In this document: positions 28,603 through 36,979 of the stretch, piece after piece
Layout of the letters: each line of letters starts with the position of its first letter
How positions within the stretch are numbered: position 1 is the stretch's first letter
Origin: Dyadobacter sp. 50-39
GTDB lineage: Bacteria; Bacteroidota; Bacteroidia; Cytophagales; Spirosomataceae
Direction: 5' to 3'
DNA length: 64,000 bases
Assembly (NCBI GenBank): GCA_001898145.1
Contig: MKSR01000008.1
Location: 434,001-498,000, forward strand
Position numbers and translations under genes: made by a program
Notes under the pieces: generated by a model
Told to the model about the DNA's origin: nothing
The model's input: only the letters and a program-made list of their open reading frames with translations
Databases searched by the model: none

Positions 28603-30093
28603 ATGTCGTTACCGCAGCTTTCTCCCCAACTGCTCGACCAGCAGCCCGAACTTCTTCCCGACCACCGGAAACTTCTTGCCCTGCCCGAAAAAATCATCCA
28701 GTTCGGCACAGGCGTGCTGCTGCGCGGCTTACCCGATTATTTTGTAAACAAGGCCAATGCGCAGGGTATTTTCAACGGCCGGATCGTGGTCGTGAAATCG
28801 ACCAGTACCGGGGGAACAGACGCGCTCTCGGAACAGCAGAATGTCTTTTCCCATAGCATTCGCGGGATCGAAAACGGCCGGCAGATCGACGAATCCGTAA
28901 TCAATACCAGCATCAGCCGCACATTGGCGGCAGCCAGCGACTGGGCCGACATTCTGGAATGCGCCCACAATTCGGAGCTTAGCATTGTAATTTCCAATAC
29001 GACGGAAGTGGGAATCCAGCTGGTCGACGATGATATTTTCGCCAATCCACCCAAGTCCTTTCCCGGCAAGCTTACGGCCTACCTCTTGGAGCGATACAAA
29101 GCATTCAACGGTGCGCCGGAATCGGGCATGGTAATAGTCCCTACGGAACTGATTGTCGGTAACGGCCCTAAATTGAAAGCCATCGTGCTCGAACAGGCAC
29201 GGCGCCATGACCTCGGCGATGCATTTATCAACTGGCTTGAAAACCATAACCATTTTTGCAGTTCACTCGTAGACCGCATCGTACCGGGAAAGCCGGATGC
29301 AGAGACCATTGAAGCACTTTCCGAAAAACAGGGCTTCCGCGACGATCTGCTGATCGTCTCCGAGGTTTACCGCCTCTGGGCCATCGAAGGGGATCAGCAT
29401 GTGCGTGATGTACTAAGCTTCGCGCAGGCCGACAAAGGCGTGGTCATCGAGCCGAATATCGATCTCTTCCGCGAATTGAAGCTGAGGCTTCTCAACGGCA
29501 CGCATACGCTAGCGTCCGGACTTGCTTTTCTGCACGGCCTGGATACCGTCCGCGAAGCGATGGAAAATGCTGAAACTGCCCAGTTTATAGCTGATGTAAT
29601 GCTTAAAGAACTCGCTCCGGCCATCCCTTACGATGTAGATCCGGCACAGGCCCAGGAATTCGGTAACCAGGTACTGGACCGGTTCCGTAATCCTTTTATA
29701 CGTCACCAGCTGATCGACATCACTGTGCAGTACACCGCCAAGATGAAGATGCGCAACATTCCGACGCTACTGAACCACTACGATAAATCCGAAGAGGTAC
29801 CTGCGCTATTTGCCAAGGGTTTTGCGGCATTTTTACGGTTTATGAAGCCTGTGGTGCACAAAGACAATGCTTTTTACGGCGAGCGCGACGGCCAGCCTTA
29901 CTCGATCCGCTGTGATGCTGCGGCTTATTTTGACGAGAAATGGAAGAGTGCTGCCTCACCGGTTGATCTGGCGCAGCAGGTTTTGAGCGATGTGTCGCTT
30001 TGGGACACCGACCTTACATTGTTGCCCGGCTTTGCCGAAGCGGTGAAAGGTCACATGGCAGAGCCCGTCGTCACCGGGACTTCCACACTTTGA
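28603..30093 (+). CDS. uxaB: UxaB-like hexuronate (tagaturonate) reductase
   Basis: The 496-residue protein belongs to the mannitol-dehydrogenase superfamily and resembles E. coli UxaB across its length. Matching blocks include PEKIIQFGTGVLLRG at the NAD site, VISNTTEVGI, VIVPTELI, HFCSSLVDRIVPG and RFRNPFIRHQL. UxaB reduces tagaturonate to altronate in galacturonate breakdown. In this locus the downstream dehydratase is UxuA (mannonate), not UxaA, so the enzyme may instead or also reduce fructuronate. It is on the opposite strand from uxuA-uxaC-kdgK-eda and overlaps the convergent PH-domain gene by 23 bp. Confidence 0.85.
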   Translation: MSLPQLSPQLLDQQPELLPDHRKLLALPEKIIQFGTGVLLRGLPDYFVNKANAQGIFNGRIVVVKSTSTGGTDALSEQQNVFSHSIRGIENGRQIDESVINTSISRTLAAASDWADILECAHNSELSIVISNTTEVGIQLVDDDIFANPPKSFPGKLTAYLLERYKAFNGAPESGMVIVPTELIVGNGPKLKAIVLEQARRHDLGDAFINWLENHNHFCSSLVDRIVPGKPDAETIEALSEKQGFRDDLLIVSEVYRLWAIEGDQHVRDVLSFAQADKGVVIEPNIDLFRELKLRLLNGTHTLASGLAFLHGLDTVREAMENAETAQFIADVMLKELAPAIPYDVDPAQAQEFGNQVLDRFRNPFIRHQLIDITVQYTAKMKMRNIPTLLNHYDKSEEVPALFAKGFAAFLRFMKPVVHKDNAFYGERDGQPYSIRCDAAAYFDEKWKSAASPVDLAQQVLSDVSLWDTDLTLLPGFAEAVKGHMAEPVVTGTSTL

Positions 30094-30793
30094 TCTGATT
30101 ATAGAGGTCAATCGCCGAAATTTCGTCGGAACTGAAATAAATGGTCTCATCCTCTGCTGTTTCAATCAGCAGGTAGGGATGAGATTTTTTATTGATATAC
30201 AACTTCACAATCCGACCGTCATCTGTTTTGAACGATCCTTTTGCGAACTCTCCCGCAGCAAAGCCATTCGCTTTGCTCGAAATGTCGGGCAGGCTGTCGG
30301 TAACATCGAAATAAGTTACATCATTCCGCGCGATTTTCATTCCGGAAAGGCCTTTGATCTCCAACGTCCGGGCGGTCAGGAATATCTCGCTGTTTCGCAT
30401 GCCCATGAACATCAGAAAACCTACCCCCACCACTACCACTACCATAATGGCCATCGCAATGTAAGTGCCTACACGCTGACCACTGGTGCCGGTATAGTAG
30501 CGATTCCCCGCGGCGATCATATACACATACGCCAACAGCGGGTACATTACCATGAACACCGATGCCCAGTTTTCATTGAAACTCTTCAGTATCAGCACGC
30601 CTGCGAGTTCACTGATCCCCAGAAAAATGTGGAAGCGTTTGAATAACCTGACGTAGGAAACGATGTCCATCTTGGCCCGATCAGCCTCGGACATCATGTT
30701 ATACCCCGATAAAAGGTATTTGGCATTCCCCGGCGTTACGATAAACCCGAGCGAAAAAAGGATCAGCGAAAGGATAATGGCAATGGTAAGCAT
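30071..30793 (-). CDS. Membrane protein with C-terminal PH-like domain (DUF3784-type)
   Basis: The 240-residue protein has four hydrophobic helices (about 1-20, 52-70, 76-95, 109-131) and a soluble C-terminal half starting ARTLEIKGLSGMKIARNDV. That half looks like the bacterial PH-like domain often found behind such helices. The N-terminal part fits DUF3784 in style. The function is not known. A -7 element on the minus strand lies 33-40 bp before the start. The gene is not part of the hexuronate pathway. Confidence 0.65.
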   Translation of the reverse strand: MLTIAIILSLILFSLGFIVTPGNAKYLLSGYNMMSEADRAKMDIVSYVRLFKRFHIFLGISELAGVLILKSFNENWASVFMVMYPLLAYVYMIAAGNRYYTGTSGQRVGTYIAMAIMVVVVVGVGFLMFMGMRNSEIFLTARTLEIKGLSGMKIARNDVTYFDVTDSLPDISSKANGFAAGEFAKGSFKTDDGRIVKLYINKKSHPYLLIETAEDETIYFSSDEISAIDLYNQIKVWKSR

Positions 30794-30825
30794 AATCTTG
30801 TCACGGCTAATTGCCTTAAAAGTTA

Positions 30826-30833
30826 CAAAATTA
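30826..30833 (-). promoter_or_regulatory. -7 element for the PH-domain membrane gene
   Basis: On the minus strand the site reads TAATTTTG, an exact TAnnTTTG match, 33-40 bp before the start codon. The -33 box is weak (a TTG at 15 bp instead of about 20). Confidence 0.45.
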
Positions 30834-30849
30834 TGCGGAAGAAAGTCAA

Positions 30850-30881
30850 TTGGCTTTCATCTTGGTAATTGCTTATATTTG
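30850..30881 (+). promoter_or_regulatory. Promoter of the Uma2 gene
   Basis: TTG at 30850-30852 and TATATTTG at 30874-30881 are 21 bp apart and fit the Bacteroidota -33/-7 pattern. Transcription should begin near 30887, only about 9 nt before the ATG at 30896, so the mRNA has an extremely short leader. Confidence 0.55.
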
Positions 30882-30895
30882 ATAAAAAGCACATT

Positions 30896-31477
30896 ATGAT
30901 TCTCCCATTGAATATACCTGCATGTCCATCTTTCACCGACGACGAGTTGGTTGCCTTCTGCATGGCCAACCCCGACTTGATGGTGGAAAGGGATGAACAT
31001 GGTCAACTACACATCACTATGACACCTACCTTTGTACTTGGAAGCTCCAATAACAGTGAGTTGATTGCAGAAATCGTTTTTTGGAACCGCAAGTATAAGA
31101 GCGGCAAAGTAATAGAATCAAACGGGGCATTCTTTCTGGGAGACAACTCAATGCGCGTACCTGACGTGGCCTGGATACGTATCGATCGTTGGAATGCGCT
31201 TAGTAAGGCTGAAAAGAACTCGTTTCCATACATGGCTCCGGATTTCGTTATTGAATTGAAATCAAAAACCGACAGCCTGCGCTATCTGCAAAAGAAAATG
31301 CTTAAATGGATTGAAAACGGCGTGAGGCTTGCCTGGCTCGTATGTCCGGATAGTCAGACGACCTACATTTACGAGCCGGGCAAGCCTCAGCTTGCGGTGC
31401 ATTTTGATGAAACGCTGTCAGGCGGTGAAGTACTTCTCGGTTTCTCCACCCGCCTAAGCGATATTTTGGAATATTGA
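30896..31477 (+). CDS. Uma2 family PD-(D/E)XK nuclease-like protein
   Basis: The 193-residue protein from the ATG at 30896 has the Uma2 nuclease-like core: MRVPDVAWIRIDRW gives the PD, and PDFVIELKSKTDS gives the ExK. Other blocks are PDLMVERDEHGQLH and WIENGVRLAWLVCPDSQTTYIYEPG. Uma2 proteins are abundant in cyanobacteria and Bacteroidota and have no clear role; a nuclease is predicted from the fold. A start at 30869 lies inside the promoter and was rejected. The stop abuts the stop of the convergent eda gene with no base between. Confidence 0.85.
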   Translation: MILPLNIPACPSFTDDELVAFCMANPDLMVERDEHGQLHITMTPTFVLGSSNNSELIAEIVFWNRKYKSGKVIESNGAFFLGDNSMRVPDVAWIRIDRWNALSKAEKNSFPYMAPDFVIELKSKTDSLRYLQKKMLKWIENGVRLAWLVCPDSQTTYIYEPGKPQLAVHFDETLSGGEVLLGFSTRLSDILEY

Positions 31478-32143
31478 TCAGCTATTCGCCCGGAATTCCT
31501 TCACCAGCGCGATGCTTTCTGCTACTTTTTGCTCGATCCAGGGGTAGTTTCCTTCCGCGATCGCTTCCTTCGGGAACAGGTTCGAACCGAGACCAACCGC
31601 GTAAGCTCCTGCACTAAACCATTCGTTAATGCTCTCGCGCGTGGGTTGAACACCGCCCGTTACCATGATCTTCACATTCGGCATAGGCCCGCGAATGGCC
31701 CTTACAAATTTTGAACCTACCACTTCACCCGGGAAGAGCTTTACCACTTCCGCACCCGCTTGCTGTGCGTTGTAAATTTCGGTCAAGGTGGAAACGCCCG
31801 GAATCCAGGGAATACCTGCCTTCACACAAACTGCGCCTACTGCCGGGTTAAGGCAGGGTGTCACGATGAAATCGGTACCGGCATCGATGAATTTTTGAGC
31901 CGTCTCGGCGTCATAAATGGTACCGATACCCATCGAAAGGCCGGGAAGACTTTCCTTTACATAAGCCAGAAGCTCCGTAAACACATTATAGGCATTGTCG
32001 CCGCGGTTGGTGAACTCAAATGCCCGCGCCCCTCCGCGGTATGCCGCATTGATCACCTCTTTGGCGATTTCGATATCTGCATGGTAGAACAGCGGCAGCA
32101 CGCCGACTTCGTTCAATAATACCAGTGTTGTTTCTTTATCCAT
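31478..32143 (-). CDS. eda: KDPG/KHG aldolase
   Basis: Eda cleaves 2-keto-3-deoxy-6-phosphogluconate to pyruvate and glyceraldehyde 3-phosphate. The 221-residue protein has the class I aldolase lysine in VVKLFPGE (near residue 137), the Glu of FEFTNRG (near 43) and MVTGGVQPT with the phosphate-binding glycines. The FEFT and LFPGE forms differ slightly from the E. coli consensus but are usual in Bacteroidota. It starts 17 bp after kdgK, and the two form the bottom part of hexuronate catabolism. Confidence 0.92.
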   Translation of the reverse strand: MDKETTLVLLNEVGVLPLFYHADIEIAKEVINAAYRGGARAFEFTNRGDNAYNVFTELLAYVKESLPGLSMGIGTIYDAETAQKFIDAGTDFIVTPCLNPAVGAVCVKAGIPWIPGVSTLTEIYNAQQAGAEVVKLFPGEVVGSKFVRAIRGPMPNVKIMVTGGVQPTRESINEWFSAGAYAVGLGSNLFPKEAIAEGNYPWIEQKVAESIALVKEFRANS

Positions 32144-32160
32144 GATTGTTAGGCCGGTTA

Positions 32161-33156
32161 CTAGCGTTTGATTCTTCCTGAGGTCTCTCCCTGACGAATG
32201 GCTTCTACTTCCGCGACCGTCGAGATCAATGCATCCCCTTCAATGGTATGCTTCAATGCGGAAGCTGCCACGCCGAATTCCAGCGCTTTCTGCTGGTCGT
32301 CGAAGCTAATAAGGCCGTGGATAAGGCCGGCAATGAATGCATCGCCTCCACCTACGCGGTCGATGATCGGGTTGATTTCGACATCTTCCGTTTCGAGCAG
32401 CTCTTTCCCGTTCCACAAAAATGCCCTCAGCAGGTTATGTGAAGCACTGATCGACGTTCTCTTGGTATCGACCACAGTTTTTACCTGCGGGAAAGCCTTT
32501 TGTAAATTGACGCAGGATTCGACAAAATCGTTTCCGTCGATATCAAAAATCTCCTTGATGTTAATGCTGTTGGCGATAACGACATCGGTTCCGGCCGTTA
32601 GTTCGGGGAGAATATCGGATGGTTTCTTGCCGTATTTCCACAAATTGGCCCGGTAGAAAATATCACCCGAAACGGTAATGTTGCGTTTCCGGGCGGCCTT
32701 GATGCCGTCGAGCAATGCGTCCGCTGCTTCCTGCGATAAAGCCGGGGTAATCCCTGCCCAGTGAAACCATTTCGCGTCTTTCAGGATGTTGTCCCAATCG
32801 AGTTCTTTCGGGTCGATGGTTGCCAGGGATGAATTGGCCCGGTCGTACACGATCTGGCTACCGCGCATGGCTGCTCCGGTTTCCAGAAAATAAACGGCCA
32901 TTCTCGGTCCTCCGAAAATGATGTGCGAGGTATCTACGCCATGAAAATGCAGGTACTGAGCCGCCGCGCGCCCGATGGGCGAGTCAGGGAAACGGGTAAC
33001 GTGCGCCGTGCTGTGTCCCCAATATGCCAATGCAGTCGAAACGTTCGCTTCGCCGCCGGCATAGGTTACATTCAGTTGACGGGCTTGTTCAAAACGGGAA
33101 AAACCAGGAGTGGAAAGCCGCATCAGGACTTCCCCAAAGGATACTATCTGAGCCAT
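32161..33156 (-). CDS. kdgK: 2-keto-3-deoxygluconate kinase (PfkB family)
   Basis: The 331-residue sugar kinase starts MAQIVSFGEVLMRLSTPG and has the PfkB C-terminal signature DRVGGGDAFIAGLIHG with the catalytic Asp. An N-terminal block GGEANVSTALAYWG gives the substrate-binding region. In this locus the substrate is almost certainly 2-keto-3-deoxygluconate made by UxuA, phosphorylated for Eda, which follows after 17 bp. A hairpin terminator lies in the 156-bp gap upstream of it, so kdgK and eda may have their own promoter. Confidence 0.9.
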   Translation of the reverse strand: MAQIVSFGEVLMRLSTPGFSRFEQARQLNVTYAGGEANVSTALAYWGHSTAHVTRFPDSPIGRAAAQYLHFHGVDTSHIIFGGPRMAVYFLETGAAMRGSQIVYDRANSSLATIDPKELDWDNILKDAKWFHWAGITPALSQEAADALLDGIKAARKRNITVSGDIFYRANLWKYGKKPSDILPELTAGTDVVIANSINIKEIFDIDGNDFVESCVNLQKAFPQVKTVVDTKRTSISASHNLLRAFLWNGKELLETEDVEINPIIDRVGGGDAFIAGLIHGLISFDDQQKALEFGVAASALKHTIEGDALISTVAEVEAIRQGETSGRIKR

Positions 33157-33240
33157 ATTTTAAACTATTGCCCGTTAGCCAAAGAAAAGAGCTTCCTGAC
33201 GGGCCATTGGAAAAATGATTACGAGCCAAAATTAAGTATT

Positions 33241-33278
33241 AACATTAAAATAGCCCACAACAAAACTGTCTGGGCTAT
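33241..33278 (-). terminator. Minus-strand terminator between uxaC and kdgK
   Basis: On the minus strand an 8-bp perfect stem (ATAGCCCA and TGGGCTAT) with a 13-nt loop is followed by TTTTAATGTT. It lies in the gap after the uxaC stop. Confidence 0.5.
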
Positions 33279-33312
33279 CCATTTATTAGCGTATTTAAAT
33301 TCGGATTTTACT

Positions 33313-34740
33313 TCAAAAGCCAAAATATTTGTTGGCATTGTTGTAACAAATACCTTCCACCATCTTGCCCAGCCACTGGATGTCGTTCGGCAACTCGCCA
33401 TTCTCCACATCCTGGCCGATAAGGTTGCACAAGATCCGGCGGAAATATTCGTGGCGCGGGTACGACAGGAAGCTGCGCGAATCGGTAAGCATGCCCACAA
33501 AACGGCTTAGCAAACCCATGTTCGACAATGCATTCATCTGCCGCTCCATTCCGTCTTTCTGATCCAGGAACCACCAGCCGGAGCCGAACTGCATTTTGCC
33601 TGCGACCGTACCGTCGTTGTAATTACCGGTCATCGTAGCCAGCACTTCATTATCAGCTGGGTTAAGGTTATACAAAATCGTTTTCGCCAACTGATTGGTC
33701 GAATCGAGTTTATTCAAAAACTTGGAGAGTGCCTGCGCCTGGCTGTAATCGCCGATCGAATCCCAGCCTGTATCCGGGCCGAGTTCGCGGAGCATGCGTT
33801 CGTTGTTGTTCCGCAGCGCACCGAGATGGAACTGCTGCGTCCAGCCTTTGGCATGGTCCATCTTGGCCATTTCATACAGCAGCACCGATTTGAATGCGAG
33901 CGCCTGCCCAGCCGACGGCTTTTCACCTTTCAGAGCGGCCCCAAACGCTTCGCGCGCCGCCGCTACGTCAAATTCGGAATAAATATGCTCCAAGCCATGG
34001 TCCGACAAGCGGCCGCCCATAGAAGCAAAGAAATCGTGGCGGTTCTGCAATGCGGCCAGCAATGCCTCGTAAGATGTAATTTCGCCGGTACCGGCTGCTT
34101 GCGCCAGTTTCGCCAGATATTGTTTGAAATCTTCCGGAGAATCGATCAGCAGCATGGCCTTATCCGGGCGGAATGTAGGAAGCACACGGATATCGAAACC
34201 GCTTTCGCTGATGGCGCTGTGGTAATTCAGGGAGTCCGTCGGATCATCCGTGGTACAGATCACCTTTACGTTCATACGCGTGAGCAGGCTCTTCACCGAA
34301 TACTCGGGTTGGCGCAGCTTGGCCGAGCATTCTTCGTAGATCTCGCGGGCTGTATGTTTATTTAAAAGAATGTCAATGTCGAAATAGCGGAGCAATTCGA
34401 GGTGCGTCCAGTGATAGAGCGGGTTACGCATCGTATACGGCACCGTGGCCGCCCACTGCTCAAATTTCTCCCAATCGCTCGCTTCACCGGTGCAATACCG
34501 CTCATTGATACCGTTCGCGCGCATAGCACGCCATTTATAATGGTCGCCGTAAAGCCATATCTGCGTGAGGTTTTCAAACTGCTTGTCTTCCGCGATCTGA
34601 TCGGGCGGGAGGTGGCAGTGGTAATCGATGATCGGCATTTCCTTCGCATAATCATGGTAAAGGATACGCGCAGTTTCCGAACGGAGGAGGAAATCTTCGG
34701 AAATGAAGGTCTTTTGTACAGCGGTGGTAATCGTTTCCAT
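33313..34740 (-). CDS. uxaC: Uronate isomerase
   Basis: UxaC interconverts glucuronate with fructuronate and galacturonate with tagaturonate. The 475-residue amidohydrolase-fold protein has the HxH motif in IDYHCHLPP (near residue 36), plus LRNNNERMLRELGPDTGWDSIGD and the C-terminal YPRHEYFRRILCNLIG block. The ATG at 34740 was chosen over an upstream in-frame start inside the 17-bp gap to uxuA. Length and motifs are normal. It is the second gene after uxuA in the minus-strand operon. Confidence 0.96.
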   Translation of the reverse strand: METITTAVQKTFISEDFLLRSETARILYHDYAKEMPIIDYHCHLPPDQIAEDKQFENLTQIWLYGDHYKWRAMRANGINERYCTGEASDWEKFEQWAATVPYTMRNPLYHWTHLELLRYFDIDILLNKHTAREIYEECSAKLRQPEYSVKSLLTRMNVKVICTTDDPTDSLNYHSAISESGFDIRVLPTFRPDKAMLLIDSPEDFKQYLAKLAQAAGTGEITSYEALLAALQNRHDFFASMGGRLSDHGLEHIYSEFDVAAAREAFGAALKGEKPSAGQALAFKSVLLYEMAKMDHAKGWTQQFHLGALRNNNERMLRELGPDTGWDSIGDYSQAQALSKFLNKLDSTNQLAKTILYNLNPADNEVLATMTGNYNDGTVAGKMQFGSGWWFLDQKDGMERQMNALSNMGLLSRFVGMLTDSRSFLSYPRHEYFRRILCNLIGQDVENGELPNDIQWLGKMVEGICYNNANKYFGF

Positions 34741-34757
34741 TCTCTTTCTTGTTACAA

Positions 34758-35945
34758 TCACAAACTTCTTTCAATCCCGTATTCGAGGCCGCGCAGCTCC
34801 GCAAGCCCCCGCAGGCGCCCGATGGCTGTGTAACCCGGGTTCGTCCGCTTTGTTGCCGACAGGTCGTCGAGCATACGATGGCCATGATCAGGACGGAAAG
34901 GCATTCTCGAATCGGTTCTACCTTCATTTTCGCGCCTTTTCTGCTCCAACATCAATGCCCGCATGACGCCGTACATATCCACGTCACCATCCAGGTGATC
35001 GGCTTCGTAAAAACTGCCGTCGTGCTCACGCTTGGTGGCACGCAGGTGGATGAAATGGATGCGTTTACCCAGTCTGTCCACCATTCCGCCGAGGTCGTTG
35101 TCCGGTCTTACGCCGTACGACCCAGTACAGAAACAAATGCCGTTAGCCTGTTTATCGTACGCTTTCAGCAGCATTTCTGCGTCATTTTCGGTACTCACCA
35201 CACGCGGCAAGCCCAGAATCGGGTAAGGGGGGTCATCCGGGTGGATCGCCAGTTGTATTCCCGACTCTTCCGCCACCGGCCCGATGGCCTGTATGAACTG
35301 GTACAAATGCGTGCGTAGCTCGAAATCGCCGATATGTTCGTAGGTTTTCAGCACTTTCCGGAATTCTTCCACCGTAAAGCTCTCTTCCGATCCAGGCAGA
35401 CCTGCGATGATATTACGGACGAGTTTTTGCTTCTGTTCCTCTGACGCCGTATCGAGCCAAATTTTGGCGGCGCGTTTTTGCTCATCGGTATACAGCTCTT
35501 CCGCTTCCGGCCTTTCCAGCAAATAAAGATCGAATGCAGCGAACTGCGTTGCATCGAAACGCAGGCCGGTGGAGCCATCCTTCATGGGCGCGTCCAGGTC
35601 GGTGCGCGTCCAGTCGAGAATAGGCATAAAATTGTAGCATACGGTGTCGATACCACATTGCCCGAGGTTACGGAGCGACTGCTGGTAATGCAGGATATGT
35701 TTTTCAAAATCCCCCGAACGCGTTTTGATCGACTCGTGCACAGGTACACTTTCTACGACCGACCATGTAAGGCCGGCGTCCTCGATCAACTGCTTACGCG
35801 CCTGAATTTCTGATACTTCCCAAACATCACCATTGGGAATGTGATGTAATGCGGTTACGATTCCGGTTGCCCCGGCCTGACGGATATCCTGCAACGAAAC
35901 AGGGTCGTCAGGCCCGAACCAACGCCAGGTTTGTTCTAATGCCAT
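34758..35945 (-). CDS. uxuA: Mannonate dehydratase
   Basis: UxuA dehydrates D-mannonate to 2-keto-3-deoxygluconate and belongs to the TIM-barrel UxuA family. The 395-residue protein opens [18 protein letters not shown] and contains [24 protein letters not shown] and [16 protein letters not shown], all family blocks. The HPDDPP segment holds metal-site residues. It is the first gene of uxuA-uxaC, 17 bp before uxaC. Upstream is a 141-bp gap with inverted heptad repeats, then an ECF sigma gene. Confidence 0.96.
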   Translation of the reverse strand: MALEQTWRWFGPDDPVSLQDIRQAGATGIVTALHHIPNGDVWEVSEIQARKQLIEDAGLTWSVVESVPVHESIKTRSGDFEKHILHYQQSLRNLGQCGIDTVCYNFMPILDWTRTDLDAPMKDGSTGLRFDATQFAAFDLYLLERPEAEELYTDEQKRAAKIWLDTASEEQKQKLVRNIIAGLPGSEESFTVEEFRKVLKTYEHIGDFELRTHLYQFIQAIGPVAEESGIQLAIHPDDPPYPILGLPRVVSTENDAEMLLKAYDKQANGICFCTGSYGVRPDNDLGGMVDRLGKRIHFIHLRATKREHDGSFYEADHLDGDVDMYGVMRALMLEQKRRENEGRTDSRMPFRPDHGHRMLDDLSATKRTNPGYTAIGRLRGLAELRGLEYGIERSL

Positions 35946-35968
35946 TTTGATGCCTTACGGCGCGATAG

Positions 35969-36084
35969 GCTATAAGCTGTAAGCCCAGAGCACTAAGCGC
36001 CGATTATATTTATGGTTAATTCAATTATCGTTTTTTGTGAACTTAAGAAATACCGCTTATAGCTTACAGCTTAAAGCTTACAGC
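35969..36084. repeat. Two inverted arrays of a 7-bp unit (TTANAGC)
   Basis: At 36057-36084 four heptads follow each other without gaps: TTATAGC, TTACAGC, TTAAAGC and TTACAGC. At 35969-35996 four heptads run on the opposite strand: two good copies (TTACAGC, TTATAGC) and two degenerate ones (TTAGTGC, TCTGGGC). The arrays are 60 bp apart and could pair as a long hairpin. They fill most of the gap between uxuA and the ECF sigma gene. Confidence 0.8.
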
Positions 36085-36086
36085 CC

Positions 36087-36698
36087 TCAAGCTACCAACC
36101 TATGCTCCGGCACCCTCTCGCGCAATACCTTCAATGCGCGGCTCATTTGTGTTTCCACCGTCTTGACCGAGATTTCCAAACGCTCCGCGATATCGCGGTA
36201 GCGAAGGCCTTCTTCACGGCTGAGGCGGAAAATGAGCTGGCACTGGCGCGGCAACGCCTGGATGCAATCTTCTATATGCTCATAAAATTCGTTGTACGAC
36301 AATTCTTCAGCGGGCGAGAAATGATCGGCGTGGTTCATATTCCACTGCACCGATTCCAGTGAATCCCGCTCATTCTGACGATGGATACGCAGTTTCAGAT
36401 AATCCAGCGCCTGGTTGCGCACAGCTCTGTAAATGTAAGCCTGAAAAGAAGTATGCACCTCGATCTGCTCACGATTTTTCCAAAGTTTCACAAATACATC
36501 GGATACCACTTCCTCCGCAATTTCCCTCGTCACCACCACGCGCATGGCATAATTGCAAAGCGACCGGTAATGACGTGTGAACAACTCGCGGAACGCATTA
36601 TAATCACCGTTAGTCACCACTCTGCCAAACAGGGTTTCCAGTATACTTTTCTGAGAACAGGCTGATGGTAATGTACTGGCAAATGAGTTTGTCTCCAT
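36087..36698 (-). CDS. ECF sigma factor, Bacteroidota PUL-type
   Basis: The 203-residue protein has region 2 (AFRELFTRHYRSLCNYAMRVV and EEVVSDVFVKLW) and region 4 (ALPRQCQLIFRLSREEGLRYRDIAERLEISVKTVETQMSRAL). This style is typical of ECF sigma factors paired with FecR-type anti-sigma proteins in sugar-use loci. Here no FecR or SusC/SusD gene is next to it; the gene downstream on the strand is uxuA. It may help switch on the uronate genes, but that is inference. It is divergent from the LacI gene across a 281-bp region with operator-like sites. Confidence 0.9.
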   Translation of the reverse strand: METNSFASTLPSACSQKSILETLFGRVVTNGDYNAFRELFTRHYRSLCNYAMRVVVTREIAEEVVSDVFVKLWKNREQIEVHTSFQAYIYRAVRNQALDYLKLRIHRQNERDSLESVQWNMNHADHFSPAEELSYNEFYEHIEDCIQALPRQCQLIFRLSREEGLRYRDIAERLEISVKTVETQMSRALKVLRERVPEHRLVA

Positions 36699-36848
36699 GT
36701 AAACTGAGCTAGGTTAATTATAGAAAATTTCCTGGAATTGTAGTGGTATTTAGCCCTCTGTCTTCGTCGATGATGTACCTAGTTTAAACACTCATTCGCT
36801 GATACACAAAAATAAATCTTGAAAAAAAGCAATAAATTTACGCAACCG

Positions 36849-36887
36849 TTCCCGGAACCGTTCCCATTCCCGCAATTTTTCCCGGAA
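36849..36887. promoter_or_regulatory. Operator-like sites between the ECF sigma and LacI genes
   Basis: TTCCCGGAA occurs twice, at 36849-36857 and 36879-36887, exactly 30 bp apart (about three helical turns). GGAACCGTTCC, an 11-bp palindrome, overlaps the first copy at 36854-36864. Such GGAAC/GTTCC symmetric sites fit LacI-type repressors. The surrounding 281 bp between the divergent genes holds no other clear element. Confidence 0.55.
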
Positions 36888-36979
36888 CTTTGTGCGAACA
36901 ATGGTTACTCCATGCAACATTGACCGCCGGCTGATTTACAGACATTTTTAGTAAGATTGTACTATTTCAATATACCCCT

